NCBI GenBank assembly: GCA_021826025.1
Contig: JAKBBG010000009.1
Span: forward strand, 1 to 45,173
Length of the DNA: 45,173 bases
Source of the DNA: Pseudomonadota bacterium
Lineage (GTDB): Bacteria > Pseudomonadota > Gammaproteobacteria > Burkholderiales > Ferrovaceae
Direction: 5' to 3'
Below the pieces are notes generated by a model. It had not been told where the DNA came from, did no database searches, and saw only the letters and a program-made list of their open reading frames with translations. A program made the translations under genes and the position numbers. Numbering within the stretch: position 1 is the stretch's first letter; each line of letters begins with the position of its first letter. Positions 15,615-24,155 of the stretch are shown one piece after another.

Positions 15615-16622
15615 CTACTGCCAGGACCTGTGGTAGGGGCCCAGGGTGGTCTGGCGCCCTTCAGAAACATGGAACAGCTGCGCTTCCCATTCCGGCAGCA
15701 CCTGGAATGGCCGGGGTCCGGCGAGCGCGTCCAGGGCCTGGCGCCAGACGCCCGTGACCTGGGCCACATAAGCCGGGCCGCGCTGGCGGCCTTCCACCTT
15801 GAGGGCGGCGACGCCGGCCTGGGCAAGACGAGGCAGCAGGGGCAGGGTGTTGAGGCTCGTGGGTTCTTCCAGGGCGTAGAACAGGGCGTCGCCGTGGCGG
15901 TAACGCCCCTTGCACAGGGTCGGATAGCTTGCCGCCTCCCCGGTGTCGAAACGGTCCACCAGGACGCGGTTGAGGCGTACTTCGCGCCGGTCTTCCGGCA
16001 GTTCCTTCCAGTGCACGTGTTCCGCCGGCGAGCAGACGCCATGGCAGTTGGGCGATTGTCCCGTGACGTGGCTGGAGAGCTGGCAGCGCCCTTCCACCAT
16101 GATGCACAGGCTGCCGAATGCGAACACTTCGATGGCGACGGGGGATTGCTCGCACAGGCGCTCCACCTGGGCAATGGAAAGCACGCGCGGGAGGACGGCC
16201 CGCGCGATGCCGAACCGTTCGTGGAAAAACCGCAGCGCGGCCGGCGTGGTCGCGGATCCCTGGACCGACAGGTGGCGCGGGGTTGCGGGATGATGGCGCG
16301 CCGCGTGGTCGAGCAGGGCCATGTCGGCGATGATGAGGGCGTCCACGCCCGCGACGACGGCAGCGTCCACGCTTTCTTTCCACAGCCGCATCTGGCCCGA
16401 AGTCGGGTAGGTGTTCAGGGCGAGGTAGATTTTCTTGTGCAGGGCATGGGCTGCCGAGACGGCGGCCGCCAGCGCGCCGGCCGTGAAGTTGAGGCCCGGA
16501 AAGGCCCGGGCATTGGTGGCGTTGCGCAGCCCCACATACACCGCGTCCGCACCGTATTCGAGCGCAGCGGCCAACGCGGCAGGGCTTCCGGCGGGACAGA
16601 CGAGTTCCATGGCCGGGCTCAT
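15615..16622 (-). CDS. ubiU: O2-independent ubiquinone hydroxylation protein UbiU (U32 family)
   Basis: This protein of about 335 residues matches UbiU throughout: MELVCPAGSPAALAAALEYG at the N-terminus, FAFGSLCIMVEGRCQLSSH, HGVCSPAEHV, PTLCKGRY, EEPTSLNTL and a final TTLGPYHRSWQ. The four cluster-binding cysteines (173, 180, 197 and 237 from the longer start) correspond to those of E. coli UbiU. It pairs with UbiV as a [4Fe-4S] heterodimer. Start choice: ATG at 16620-16622 overlaps the ubiD stop (ATGA). A second ATG at 16608-16610 gives the conserved MEL start four residues later and may be the true one; neither has a good ribosome-binding site. Confidence 0.94.
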   Translation of the reverse strand: MSPAMELVCPAGSPAALAAALEYGADAVYVGLRNATNARAFPGLNFTAGALAAAVSAAHALHKKIYLALNTYPTSGQMRLWKESVDAAVVAGVDALIIADMALLDHAARHHPATPRHLSVQGSATTPAALRFFHERFGIARAVLPRVLSIAQVERLCEQSPVAIEVFAFGSLCIMVEGRCQLSSHVTGQSPNCHGVCSPAEHVHWKELPEDRREVRLNRVLVDRFDTGEAASYPTLCKGRYRHGDALFYALEEPTSLNTLPLLPRLAQAGVAALKVEGRQRGPAYVAQVTGVWRQALDALAGPRPFQVLPEWEAQLFHVSEGRQTTLGPYHRSWQ

Positions 16623-18097
16623 GCCGCGCGTTGCGAACAGAGCGCCTGCCAGAAGGCGTCCATCCGGCGTGAAAACTGGGGGTCCGCCTCGATGGGGCGG
16701 CCCCAGGCCCGGCGCGTTTCGCCCGGCCATTTGTTGGTGGCGTCGAGGCCCATCTTTCCGCCAAGCCCGGCTTCCGGGCTTGCGAAATCGAGGTAGTCGA
16801 TGGGGGTGTTTTCCATCAGCAGGCAGTCACGGACCGGGTCCATGCGGGTGGAGATCGCCCAGATCACTTCGTTCCAGTTGCGGATGTCGATGTCGGCATC
16901 CACGACGATGACGAATTTGGTGTAGGTGAACTGCCGCAGCCAGGACCAGATGCCCATCATGATGCGCCGCGCATGTCCCGGATATTGCTTGCGCAGGCTG
17001 ACGACGGCGATGCGATACGAACAGGCCTCCGGCGGCAGGTAGAAGTCCAGGATTTCAGGGAAGGTGCGGCACAGGAGGGGGATGAACAGGTCGTTGAGTT
17101 CGCGCGCGAGAACCGAAGGTTCGTCCAGGGGCGGACGTCCCATGTAGCTTCCCTGATAGATGGCATCGGGTCGCATGCTCAGGCGCTCCACCGTCAGCAC
17201 GGGGAATTCGGCCTGGCTGTTGTAATAGCCGGTATGGTCGCCGAAGGGCCCTTCGAGCGCCCGGTCGCCCGGGTGGATATGCCCTTCCAGGACGATTTCG
17301 GCCCCGGCCGGCACGTCGAGTCCGGTCAGCGCGCTGTGCCGCAGCCGGGTCGGCTTGCCGCGCAGGAGTCCCGCGAACTCGTATTCCGAAAGGGTGTCGG
17401 GGATGGGGCTCACGGCCGCAAGCTGGGTGCACGGGTCCGCGCCGATGACCACGGCGACGGGAAAAGGCTCCTGCGGCCGGGACGCGAGCCAGTCGGCATG
17501 GTCGAGGGCACCGCCGCGATGGGGCAGCCAGCGCATGATCAGGCGGTTGGACGCGATCAGCTGCTGGCGGTACACCGCCACGTTTTGCCGGGCCTGGCGC
17601 AGGCCGCGCGTGACCACCAGTCCGAAAGTGAGCAGGCGGCCGGCATCTTCGGGCCAGCATTTCTGGATGGGCAGCAGCGAAAGGTCCACGTCGGGACCTT
17701 CCAGGGTCACGGATTCGAAGGGGGCGGCAGGGCTCCTTTCCGGCCGCACGTTCGCCAGCTGGGCGTATTCGGGCCAGGCGCGCAGCCAGCCTTGCAGGCC
17801 TTCGGGCAGATGGGGCGTTTGCAGCGCGGCCAGCAATTCCCCGAGCTCGCGGAAGGAACGGATGGCGCGATGGTGCAGGGCCGCCCGCACGCGTTCGGCC
17901 GTGCCGAACAGGTTTCCCAGCAGCGGCCGCCGGGAACCCGTGGGCGCTTCGAAGAGCAGGGCGGGACCGCCTTCGCGCAGGCTGCGAAGGCACAGGGCAG
18001 TGCTTTCCAGCACCGGATCCACGGGCTGAGCCACCCGAAGCAGGGCGCCCCGTTGTTCCAGATCGCACAGGAACGTGCGCAGATCGTCGTATGCCAT
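16619..18097 (-). CDS. ubiD: 4-hydroxy-3-polyprenylbenzoate decarboxylase UbiD
   Basis: This 492-residue UbiD family enzyme is of the usual length for UbiD. It decarboxylates the polyprenyl-hydroxybenzoate intermediate of ubiquinone synthesis using prenylated FMN made by UbiX (not in this window). Visible blocks are MAYDDLRTFLCDLEQRGALL, the GDHTGYYN loop, ERLSMRPDAIYQGSYMGRPP, ARRIMMGIWSWLRQFTYTKF and VDADIDIRNWNEVIWA near the C-terminus. Its stop overlaps the start of ubiU, making it the first gene of a ubiD-ubiU-ubiV-ubiT operon. The ATG at 18097 is the only sensible start, though no strong ribosome-binding site precedes it. Confidence 0.95.
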   Translation of the reverse strand: MAYDDLRTFLCDLEQRGALLRVAQPVDPVLESTALCLRSLREGGPALLFEAPTGSRRPLLGNLFGTAERVRAALHHRAIRSFRELGELLAALQTPHLPEGLQGWLRAWPEYAQLANVRPERSPAAPFESVTLEGPDVDLSLLPIQKCWPEDAGRLLTFGLVVTRGLRQARQNVAVYRQQLIASNRLIMRWLPHRGGALDHADWLASRPQEPFPVAVVIGADPCTQLAAVSPIPDTLSEYEFAGLLRGKPTRLRHSALTGLDVPAGAEIVLEGHIHPGDRALEGPFGDHTGYYNSQAEFPVLTVERLSMRPDAIYQGSYMGRPPLDEPSVLARELNDLFIPLLCRTFPEILDFYLPPEACSYRIAVVSLRKQYPGHARRIMMGIWSWLRQFTYTKFVIVVDADIDIRNWNEVIWAISTRMDPVRDCLLMENTPIDYLDFASPEAGLGGKMGLDATNKWPGETRRAWGRPIEADPQFSRRMDAFWQALCSQRAA

Positions 18098-18166
18098 GAA
18101 CGCGAAAGCCAGGACCAGCGAAAGTAGCCAGTATAGGGGGGCGCGTCGGCCGGTCTTTGCGCTAGA

Positions 18167-19105
18167 TCAAATGTCGGGGGAATTGCGGCTGCCCAGCAGG
18201 CGCTGCCCGAAGGCGGCGGCCTCGCCCACGATGCCGCGCCGGAACAGCAGCACGCACAGGACGAAGATGCCTCCCATGATGACCGTGACCAGGGACCCGA
18301 CCTTGTCGGCCAGCTGGTCTTCCAGGGTGACGATGAAGGCCGATCCGACGATCGGGCCGGCCACGGTCCCGATGCCGCCCAGGATGGTCATGAGAACCAC
18401 TTCCCCGGACATGTGCCAATGCACGTCCGTGAGGGTGGCGAATTTGAAAACCAGCACTTTCAGGGCGCCCGCCAGGCCGGACAGGGTGGCCGAAAGGACG
18501 AACGCGAGCAGCTTGTAGCGGGCCACGTCGTATCCCAGGGACACGGCGCGCGCCTCGTTTTCCCGGATGGCTTTGAGCACCTGGCCGAAGGGCGAATGGA
18601 TGGTCCGGTAAATCAGGGCGAACGCCAGCACGCAGACGGCCAGGATCAGGTAGTAGAGCAGCAGGTCGTGGGACAGGTCGAGGCCCGCAAGGGTGCCGCG
18701 GGGAATGCCCTGCAGCCCGTCTTCGCCCCCGGTCTGGGGCAGCTCGATGCAGACGAAATAGAGCATCTGGGCAAGCGCGAGGGTGATCATGGCAAAGTAG
18801 ATGCCCTGGCGCCGGATGGCGAGGCGCCCCACCACCCAACCCAGCAGGCCCGCCGCGGCCGCGCCGGCCAGGACGCCGGGGAGCGGGCCCCAGGACCATT
18901 CGCGGATGAGGTATCCCGTCACGTAGGCGGCGCCTCCGAAGAAGGCGGCATGGCCGAAGGACAGCAGGCCGGTATATCCCAGCAGCAGGTTGAAGGCGCT
19001 GGCGAACAGGGCAAAGCACAGCACTTTCATGAGCAGGACCGGATACAGTACGGCGGGGGCCAGGACGGCCGCGGCCAGGGCCAGCAGGACTGCCAGACGC
19101 CGCAT
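18167..19105 (-). CDS. livM: Branched-chain amino acid ABC transporter permease LivM
   Basis: This 312-residue inner-membrane permease has about eight hydrophobic helices and the family pattern FNLLLGYTGLLSFGHAAFFG near residues 38-57. The cytoplasmic coupling segment is VLKAIRENEARAVSLGYDVA. GEVVLMTILGGIGTVAGPIV lies toward the C-terminus. It forms the channel with LivH. Start choice: ATG at 19105 overlaps the livH stop (TGATG) and has AAGGAG five bases upstream; a GTG one codon earlier (19108) is too close to that site. The substrate is probably branched-chain amino acids or a similar small amide. It is the last gene of the transporter operon. Confidence 0.93.
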   Translation of the reverse strand: MRRLAVLLALAAAVLAPAVLYPVLLMKVLCFALFASAFNLLLGYTGLLSFGHAAFFGGAAYVTGYLIREWSWGPLPGVLAGAAAAGLLGWVVGRLAIRRQGIYFAMITLALAQMLYFVCIELPQTGGEDGLQGIPRGTLAGLDLSHDLLLYYLILAVCVLAFALIYRTIHSPFGQVLKAIRENEARAVSLGYDVARYKLLAFVLSATLSGLAGALKVLVFKFATLTDVHWHMSGEVVLMTILGGIGTVAGPIVGSAFIVTLEDQLADKVGSLVTVIMGGIFVLCVLLFRRGIVGEAAAFGQRLLGSRNSPDI

Positions 19106-19992
19106 CACTGCTCCTTTCCGAGCAGTCCGGCAGGACGCAGGATCAGGACGATGGCCATGATCACGAACACCACCGTGGCCGAGGCTTCGGGCCAGTACAC
19201 TTTGGCCAGGCCTTCGACCAGCCCGAGGGAGAGGCCGCTGACGATGGCGCCCAGGATCGAGCCCATGCCGCCGATGACCACCACCGCAAAAACCACGATG
19301 ATGAGATTCGATCCCATCAGGGGACTGACCTGGAAAATGGGAGCCGCCATGACGCCGGCCAGCGCCGCGAGGCCGACCCCGAAGCCGTAGGTCATCATGA
19401 CCATGAGGGGGACGTTGACGCCGAAGGCTTGCGTGAGCTGCGGATTTTCGGTGGCCGCCCTGAGGTAGGAGCCGAGCCGCGTCTTTTCGATGATGAGCCA
19501 GGTGGCGAGACAGACCAGGATGGAAAACCCGACCACCCAGACCCGGTATTTGGGGAGCACCATGAACCCCAGGTTGATGGCCCCCTCCAGCGCCTCGGGC
19601 ACTTCATAGGTTTCGCCGCTCACCCCGAACCAGTCCCGGAACAGCCCTTCCAGGATCAGCGCGAGTCCGAACGTGAGCAGCAGGCCGTAGAGGGGGTCCA
19701 GGCGGTAGAGGCGCTTGAGCAGCAGGCGCTCCACCAGGATGCCCAGGGAGCCGACCAGGATGGGCGCAAGGACCAGGGCGCCGAAATAGCCCACGCCGAA
19801 CGTGCTGAGCAGCATCCAGGCGGCAAACGCCCCCAGCATGTAAAACGCCCCGTGGGCAAAGTTGATGATGTTGAGCATGCCGAAAATGACGGCCAGCCCC
19901 AGGCTTAACAGCGCATAGAACGACCCGTTCACGAGACCCAGCAACAGCTGGCCCAGAAGGGCCAGCAGGGGGACTTCGAACAGTTCGGTCAT
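19105..19992 (-). CDS. livH: Branched-chain amino acid ABC transporter permease LivH
   Basis: This 295-residue integral membrane protein has the LivH signature GLVNGSFYALLSLGLAVIFG near the N-terminus, followed by MLNIINFAHGAFYMLGAFAA. The EAA-like coupling loop is LGSYLRAATENPQLTQAFGV, and IGGMGSILGAIVSGLSLGLV lies near the end. The ATG at 19992 overlaps the stop of the binding-protein gene (ATGA), which fixes the start; an upstream in-frame ATG (20079) lies inside that gene. Partner permease is LivM, and the ATPases are the LivG and LivF homologues upstream. Confidence 0.94.
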   Translation of the reverse strand: MTELFEVPLLALLGQLLLGLVNGSFYALLSLGLAVIFGMLNIINFAHGAFYMLGAFAAWMLLSTFGVGYFGALVLAPILVGSLGILVERLLLKRLYRLDPLYGLLLTFGLALILEGLFRDWFGVSGETYEVPEALEGAINLGFMVLPKYRVWVVGFSILVCLATWLIIEKTRLGSYLRAATENPQLTQAFGVNVPLMVMMTYGFGVGLAALAGVMAAPIFQVSPLMGSNLIIVVFAVVVIGGMGSILGAIVSGLSLGLVEGLAKVYWPEASATVVFVIMAIVLILRPAGLLGKEQ

Positions 19993-21227
19993 TTGCGGAT
20001 CAGCGGGCAGCGCGACTGGCTGAGCGGCTGGAACGCTTCCGCCGCGGGAATGGTGGCGCGCACGTTGTAGTAATCCCACGGATAGTGGGATTCCGAAGGC
20101 TTCTTGACCTGCATCAGGAACATGTCGTGCAGCATCAGCCCGTCATCCCGGATCTTGCCGTTTTTCGCGAAGAAATCGTTGATGGGGGTTTTCTTCATTT
20201 GTGCCATCACTTTCTGCGTGTCGTCGGAATTCAGGGCTTTGACGGCTTCGAGGTAGTGGGTGATGGCGGAATACAGGCCGGCCTGCACCATGGTGGGCAT
20301 CTTGTGGTGGCGCGCGAAGAAGCGCTTGGACCAGGCGCGGGTTTCGGGATTCATGTCCCAGTAGAACGCTTCCGTCAGGTACATGCCCTGCGTGGCCTTG
20401 AGGCCCAGGCTGTTGATGTCCGTGATGAACATCAGGAGTCCGGCAAGCGTCTGCTTGGGGGTGATGCCGAATTCGGAGGCCTGCTTGATGGAGTTGATGG
20501 TGTCCGCCCCCGCGTTGGCGAGGCCGATCACCTGGGCGCCGGAAGCCTGGGCCTTCAGCAGGTAGGAGGACAGGTCCGTGCTGGGGAAGGGGTGGCGCAC
20601 CGAACCCAGGACCTTGCCGCCGCTCGCCTCGATCACGGCCGTGGTGTCTTTTTCGAGCGATTGCCCGAAGGCGTAGTCCGCGGTCAGGAAAAACCAGGTT
20701 TTCCCGCCCTGCTTGACCACCGCCCGCCCGGTCCCGTTGCCCGTGGCGTACGTGTCGTAGACCCAATGCACGCTGACGTCGTTGCAGTCCTCGTTGGTGA
20801 TGCGCGACGAGCCGGCGCCGGTGATGAGGGCGATCTTGTTCTTTTCCTTCGCCACTTTCATCACGGCCAGGGCGGTCGTGCTGGAAACCAGTTCGGTGAC
20901 GGCGTCCACCTGCCCGCGGTCGAACCATTCCCGGGCCTTGTTGGATGCGATGTCGCCCTTGTTCTGGTGATCTGCGGAGACGATTTCCACTTTGAAGGCG
21001 GGCTTATGCTTGGCGACGAAATCCTCGGCGGCCATGTTGGCGGCGATGACCGCGCCCGGGCCGGCCAGGTCGGAGTAGGCGCCGGACATGTCGGTGAGCA
21101 CGCCGATGCGGACCACCCCGTCGGATATCTCAGCGTGGGCGGGCACGCCTGCGCCCAGGCCCAGGACCAGGGCAAGGGCGGCGATGGCGGGGCGCAGGGC
21201 AAACGGTGCAGCGTTTATGGTTTTCAT
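19989..21227 (-). CDS. Periplasmic substrate-binding protein of a branched-chain amino acid-type ABC transporter
   Basis: This 412-residue protein has a Sec signal peptide (MKTINAAPFALRPAIAALAL, cleaved after VPAHA). A type-I periplasmic binding fold follows: VRIGVLTDMSGAYSDLAGPG, then AAEDF, VEIVSADHQNKGDIASNKAR, FFLTADYAFGQSLEKDT and MYLTEAFYWDMNPETRAWSK. It belongs to the Leu/Ile/Val-binding-like family that includes amide and aromatic-acid binders, so the ligand is uncertain. Start choice: GGAGG lies six bases before ATG 21227 but directly abuts an ATG at 21233, so the shorter form is preferred. It lies between livF and livH in the operon. Confidence 0.92.
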   Translation of the reverse strand: MKTINAAPFALRPAIAALALVLGLGAGVPAHAEISDGVVRIGVLTDMSGAYSDLAGPGAVIAANMAAEDFVAKHKPAFKVEIVSADHQNKGDIASNKAREWFDRGQVDAVTELVSSTTALAVMKVAKEKNKIALITGAGSSRITNEDCNDVSVHWVYDTYATGNGTGRAVVKQGGKTWFFLTADYAFGQSLEKDTTAVIEASGGKVLGSVRHPFPSTDLSSYLLKAQASGAQVIGLANAGADTINSIKQASEFGITPKQTLAGLLMFITDINSLGLKATQGMYLTEAFYWDMNPETRAWSKRFFARHHKMPTMVQAGLYSAITHYLEAVKALNSDDTQKVMAQMKKTPINDFFAKNGKIRDDGLMLHDMFLMQVKKPSESHYPWDYYNVRATIPAAEAFQPLSQSRCPLIRK

Positions 21228-21253
21228 GGTCATCCTCCGGCTCGTTATTAGGG

Positions 21254-21961
21254 TCAGACACCCAACAGTTCCTGCAAAGCTTCCCGTTTTTCAGACAGTT
21301 CGTGCTGCGCGATCTGCAGGCTTGTCCGGCCGTGTTCCACCACGATCATGCGGTCGGCGAGCGGCGCGGCAAAATGGAAATTCTGTTCCACCAGCAGGAT
21401 GGTATACCCGCGGGACTTGAGCAAGGTGATCACTTGCGCCAGCCGTTCCACGATGACCGGGGCCAGCCCTTCGGAAATTTCGTCCAGCAGGAGCAGGCGC
21501 GCCCCCGTCCTCAGGATGCGCGCCAGGGCGAGCATCTGCTGCTCGCCGCCGGACATGCGCGTGCCCTGGCTGGCGCGGCGTTCCTTCAGGTTCGGAAAAA
21601 GTTCGTAAATTTCCTCCAGCGACATGCCGCCGCTTGCCACCACGGGGGGCATGAGCAGGTTCTCTTCGCAGCTGAGGGAGGCGAAAATGCCGCGTTCCTC
21701 CGGGCAGTAGCCCAGGCCCAGGCGCGCGATCCGGTGCGGCGGCCAGCGGATGGTTTCCGTCCCGTTGACCATGACGGAGCCGGAGCGCCTGCCCGTCAAG
21801 CCCATGATGGCGCGCAGCGTCGTGGTGCGTCCGGCGCCGTTGCGGCCGAGGAGCGAGACGCATTCGCCCCGGTTCACCGAAAAATCCATCCCGTGCAGAA
21901 TATGGGATTCGCCGTAAAACGCATGCAAGCCGGTGACCCGAAGGTATTCGACGCCGCTCAT
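21254..21961 (-). CDS. livF: Branched-chain amino acid ABC transporter ATPase LivF, Walker A Lys replaced by Arg
   Basis: This 235-residue LivF-type ATPase has the signature MSGGEQQMLALAR, Walker B LLLLDEISEGLAP and H-loop-region LLVEQNFHFA. The Walker A reads GRNGAGRTT (residues 39-47), so the nearly invariant Lys before the Thr is Arg45 (codon at 21827-21829). The rest of the protein shows no decay, so it is expressed and constrained, but ATP hydrolysis at this site may be reduced. LivG beside it has a normal Walker A. It overlaps livG (ATGA at 21958-21961) and is followed by the binding-protein gene. Confidence 0.94.
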   Translation of the reverse strand: MSGVEYLRVTGLHAFYGESHILHGMDFSVNRGECVSLLGRNGAGRTTTLRAIMGLTGRRSGSVMVNGTETIRWPPHRIARLGLGYCPEERGIFASLSCEENLLMPPVVASGGMSLEEIYELFPNLKERRASQGTRMSGGEQQMLALARILRTGARLLLLDEISEGLAPVIVERLAQVITLLKSRGYTILLVEQNFHFAAPLADRMIVVEHGRTSLQIAQHELSEKREALQELLGV

Positions 21962-22752
21962 GCAGGGACCTGCGGGCGGAAGCGTCCGGCATCCGACCCC
22001 ATGTAGGCGGAAATCACGTCCGGATGCGCCGAGATTTCGGCGTAGGTTCCTTCCGCCAGGACGGCGCCGCGGGCGAGCACCGTGATCCGGTCGGAAATGC
22101 CCGAAACCACCTTCATGTTGTGCTCCACCATCAGCGTGGTGCGTTTGGCCGAAACGGACTTGATGAGGGCCATGACCTGCTCCACGTCCTCGTGGCCCAT
22201 GCCCTGGGTCGGTTCGTCCAGGAGCAGCAGTTCGGGGTCGAGCGCGAGCGTGGTGGCGATTTCCAGCGCGCGCTTCTGGCCGTAAGGCAATTCCACCGCC
22301 AGGCGCCGGGCTTGCGTTTCCAGGCCGACCTGGGAAAGAAGGGCCATGGCGCGGGGATTGAGCGCGTCGAGCGAGCGCGCGGAGCGCCAGAACTGGAAAC
22401 TGTTGCCCAGGGGGCGCTGCAGGGCGATGCGGACGTTGTCCAGCACGCTCAGGTGGGGAAACACGGCGGAGATCTGGAAGGAGCGCACGACGCCGCGGCG
22501 CGCCACCTGCACCGGCGACTCGGCCGTGATGTCGGTGCCGTTGAACAGGATCTGTCCGCCGGAAGGCTCGAGGAATTTCGTCAGGAGGTTGAAGCAGGTG
22601 GTCTTCCCGGCGCCGTTGGGGCCGATCAGGGCGTGGATGGTGCCGCGCCGGACGGCCAGGTCCACCCCGGCCACCGCAACGAATCCCTTGAAGCTTTTGG
22701 TCAGGTTTCGCGTTTGCAGGATCGTGTCGCGGGATGCGGCTGTCATACCCAT
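21958..22752 (-). CDS. livG: Branched-chain amino acid ABC transporter ATPase LivG
   Basis: This ATPase of about 264 residues has a canonical Walker A (GPNGAGKTTCFNLL), Q-loop RSFQISAVFPHLSVLDNV, a diverged signature LPYGQKRALEIA, Walker B LLLLDEPTQGMG and H-loop VEHNMKVV. It is the first gene of the livG-livF-binding protein-livH-livM operon. Start choice is uncertain between ATG 22752 and ATG 22746, which are two codons apart, and neither has a strong ribosome-binding site. An ATG further upstream (22821) falls in the promoter region of the divergent tig gene and is unlikely. Confidence 0.92.
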   Translation of the reverse strand: MGMTAASRDTILQTRNLTKSFKGFVAVAGVDLAVRRGTIHALIGPNGAGKTTCFNLLTKFLEPSGGQILFNGTDITAESPVQVARRGVVRSFQISAVFPHLSVLDNVRIALQRPLGNSFQFWRSARSLDALNPRAMALLSQVGLETQARRLAVELPYGQKRALEIATTLALDPELLLLDEPTQGMGHEDVEQVMALIKSVSAKRTTLMVEHNMKVVSGISDRITVLARGAVLAEGTYAEISAHPDVISAYMGSDAGRFRPQVPA

Positions 22753-22800
22753 GGCGGCTGGATGAATCCGGGGAGCATACCCGAAATGACCTTGATTTTG

Positions 22801-22806
22801 TATAAT
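22801..22806 (+). promoter_or_regulatory. Candidate -10 element of the tig-clpP promoter
   Basis: A perfect TATAAT lies 41 bp before the tig ATG in the 95-bp gap divergent from livG. No good -35 hexamer is present at 16-18 bp and the bases before it are TTG rather than an extended TGn, so an activator or another sigma factor may contribute. Confidence 0.4.
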
Positions 22807-22847
22807 GTCCGGTTTAACCAATTATATTGTTCACGACAAGGCCGGGT

Positions 22848-24146
22848 ATGGAAACTGCTCAATCTAATTCGCTCGAACGGACACTGCAACTGTCCGTTCC
22901 CCTTTCCAGTGTGGACGCCGACATGAACGCGCGTCTCAGGCAAATCGCCAAGACGGCCCGCATGCAGGGGTTCAGGCCGGGCAAGGTACCCATGAAGATG
23001 CTGGTCCAGCAATATGGCGCCCAGGCCCATCAGGACGCCCTGAGCGAACTGGCCCAGACGCGCTTCAGCGAAGCGGTGCGGGAACAGAGCCTGCGCGTGG
23101 CGGGAGCCCCCCGCTTTGAACCCAGGCCGGGCTCCGCCGACGGCATGTTCGAATTCACGGCCGTGTTCGAAGTCTATCCCGAAGTGAAAGTGGGGGACGT
23201 GTCCGGCGCCTCCATCGCGCGTCCCGTGACGGAAGTCACCGACGCGGACGTGGACCGCACGCTGGATGTGCTGCGGCGCCAGAGGACCCGGTATCAGCCG
23301 GTGCAGCGCGCCGCCCGGAAAGGCGACCAGGTCACGCTGGATTTTGCCGGCTTCCTCGAGGGGGAACCGTTTGCCGGCGGACAGGGGAAGGGCCATCAGC
23401 TGGTCCTGGGCGAAGGGCAGTTCCTGCCGGACTTCGAAGCCAACGTGGAAGGGCTGCAGCCCGGTGCTGACCATTCCTTCGAACTCACTTTCCCGGCCGA
23501 CTACCATGCCGCGCAGCTGGCCGGGAAGGCCGTGCGCTTTGACGTGACGGTGCACGGGGTGGACGAACCCGTGCTGCCGGAGCTGGACGCTGAATTTGCC
23601 CGTACCGTGGGCGTGGCTGACGGCAGTCTCGAAACCCTGCGGGCGGAACTGCGGCGCAACCTGGAACGCGAAATGCGCAACCGCATCAAAGGCCAGGTGA
23701 AGGACCGGGTCATGCAGGTGCTGCTGGAAGCCACCGAACTGCCGCTGCCCCAATCCCTGGTCTCCCAGGAGATCGGCAGGCTCAGGGACTCCACCCTGAA
23801 CGAGTTCGCCGCGCGCGGCCAGAAGCAGCCTGACATGGCCCTGCCGGATGTCCTGTTCGAAGAGCAGGCCAGGCGCCGGGTGGCTCTCGGCCTGATTCTT
23901 TCCGAGCTGGTCCGCGCCGAGCAGCTGACGGCTAAACCCGACCAGATTCGGGCCGTTATTGAAGACATGGCCGGAGCCTACGAGCGGCCCGAGGAGGTGG
24001 TCCGCTGGTATTATCAGCAGCCACAGCGCCTGCGCGATGTGGAAGCGCTGGTTCTGGAGGATAATGTGGTGGAATGGGTCTGCGCACGGGCAAAAACCGA
24101 AGACGTGCCGACCCCGTTTGAACAGTTGGCAAGCCAAGCCCAGTAA
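22848..24146 (+). CDS. tig: Trigger factor (ribosome-associated chaperone)
   Basis: This 432-residue protein is full length for trigger factor. The N-terminal ribosome-binding domain has the signature GFRPGKVPMKMLVQQYG (near residues 43-59; E. coli GFRKGKVP). A FKBP-type peptidyl-prolyl isomerase domain follows (about 150-240: KGDQVTLDFAGFLEGEPFAG and LVLGEGQFLPDFE). The helical C-terminal domain cradles nascent chains. It binds ribosomes at the exit tunnel and shields new polypeptides. The ATG at 22848 has AAGG six bases upstream; a TTG seven codons earlier is less likely. It is followed by clpP after nine bases and is probably co-transcribed with it. Confidence 0.97.
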   Translation: METAQSNSLERTLQLSVPLSSVDADMNARLRQIAKTARMQGFRPGKVPMKMLVQQYGAQAHQDALSELAQTRFSEAVREQSLRVAGAPRFEPRPGSADGMFEFTAVFEVYPEVKVGDVSGASIARPVTEVTDADVDRTLDVLRRQRTRYQPVQRAARKGDQVTLDFAGFLEGEPFAGGQGKGHQLVLGEGQFLPDFEANVEGLQPGADHSFELTFPADYHAAQLAGKAVRFDVTVHGVDEPVLPELDAEFARTVGVADGSLETLRAELRRNLEREMRNRIKGQVKDRVMQVLLEATELPLPQSLVSQEIGRLRDSTLNEFAARGQKQPDMALPDVLFEEQARRRVALGLILSELVRAEQLTAKPDQIRAVIEDMAGAYERPEEVVRWYYQQPQRLRDVEALVLEDNVVEWVCARAKTEDVPTPFEQLASQAQ

Positions 24147-24155
24147 GGACTATTC

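Noticed and set aside
14700-16622. Annotation of the two U32 proteins as collagenase-like peptidases
   Set aside because: The four-cysteine cluster patterns, the paired arrangement and the ubiD and ubiT neighbours fit UbiU and UbiV, not peptidases.
15661-16764. 367-codon minus-strand frame overlapping ubiU
   Set aside because: It is an out-of-frame shadow of ubiU on the same strand. The ubiU frame carries all conserved cysteines and motifs.
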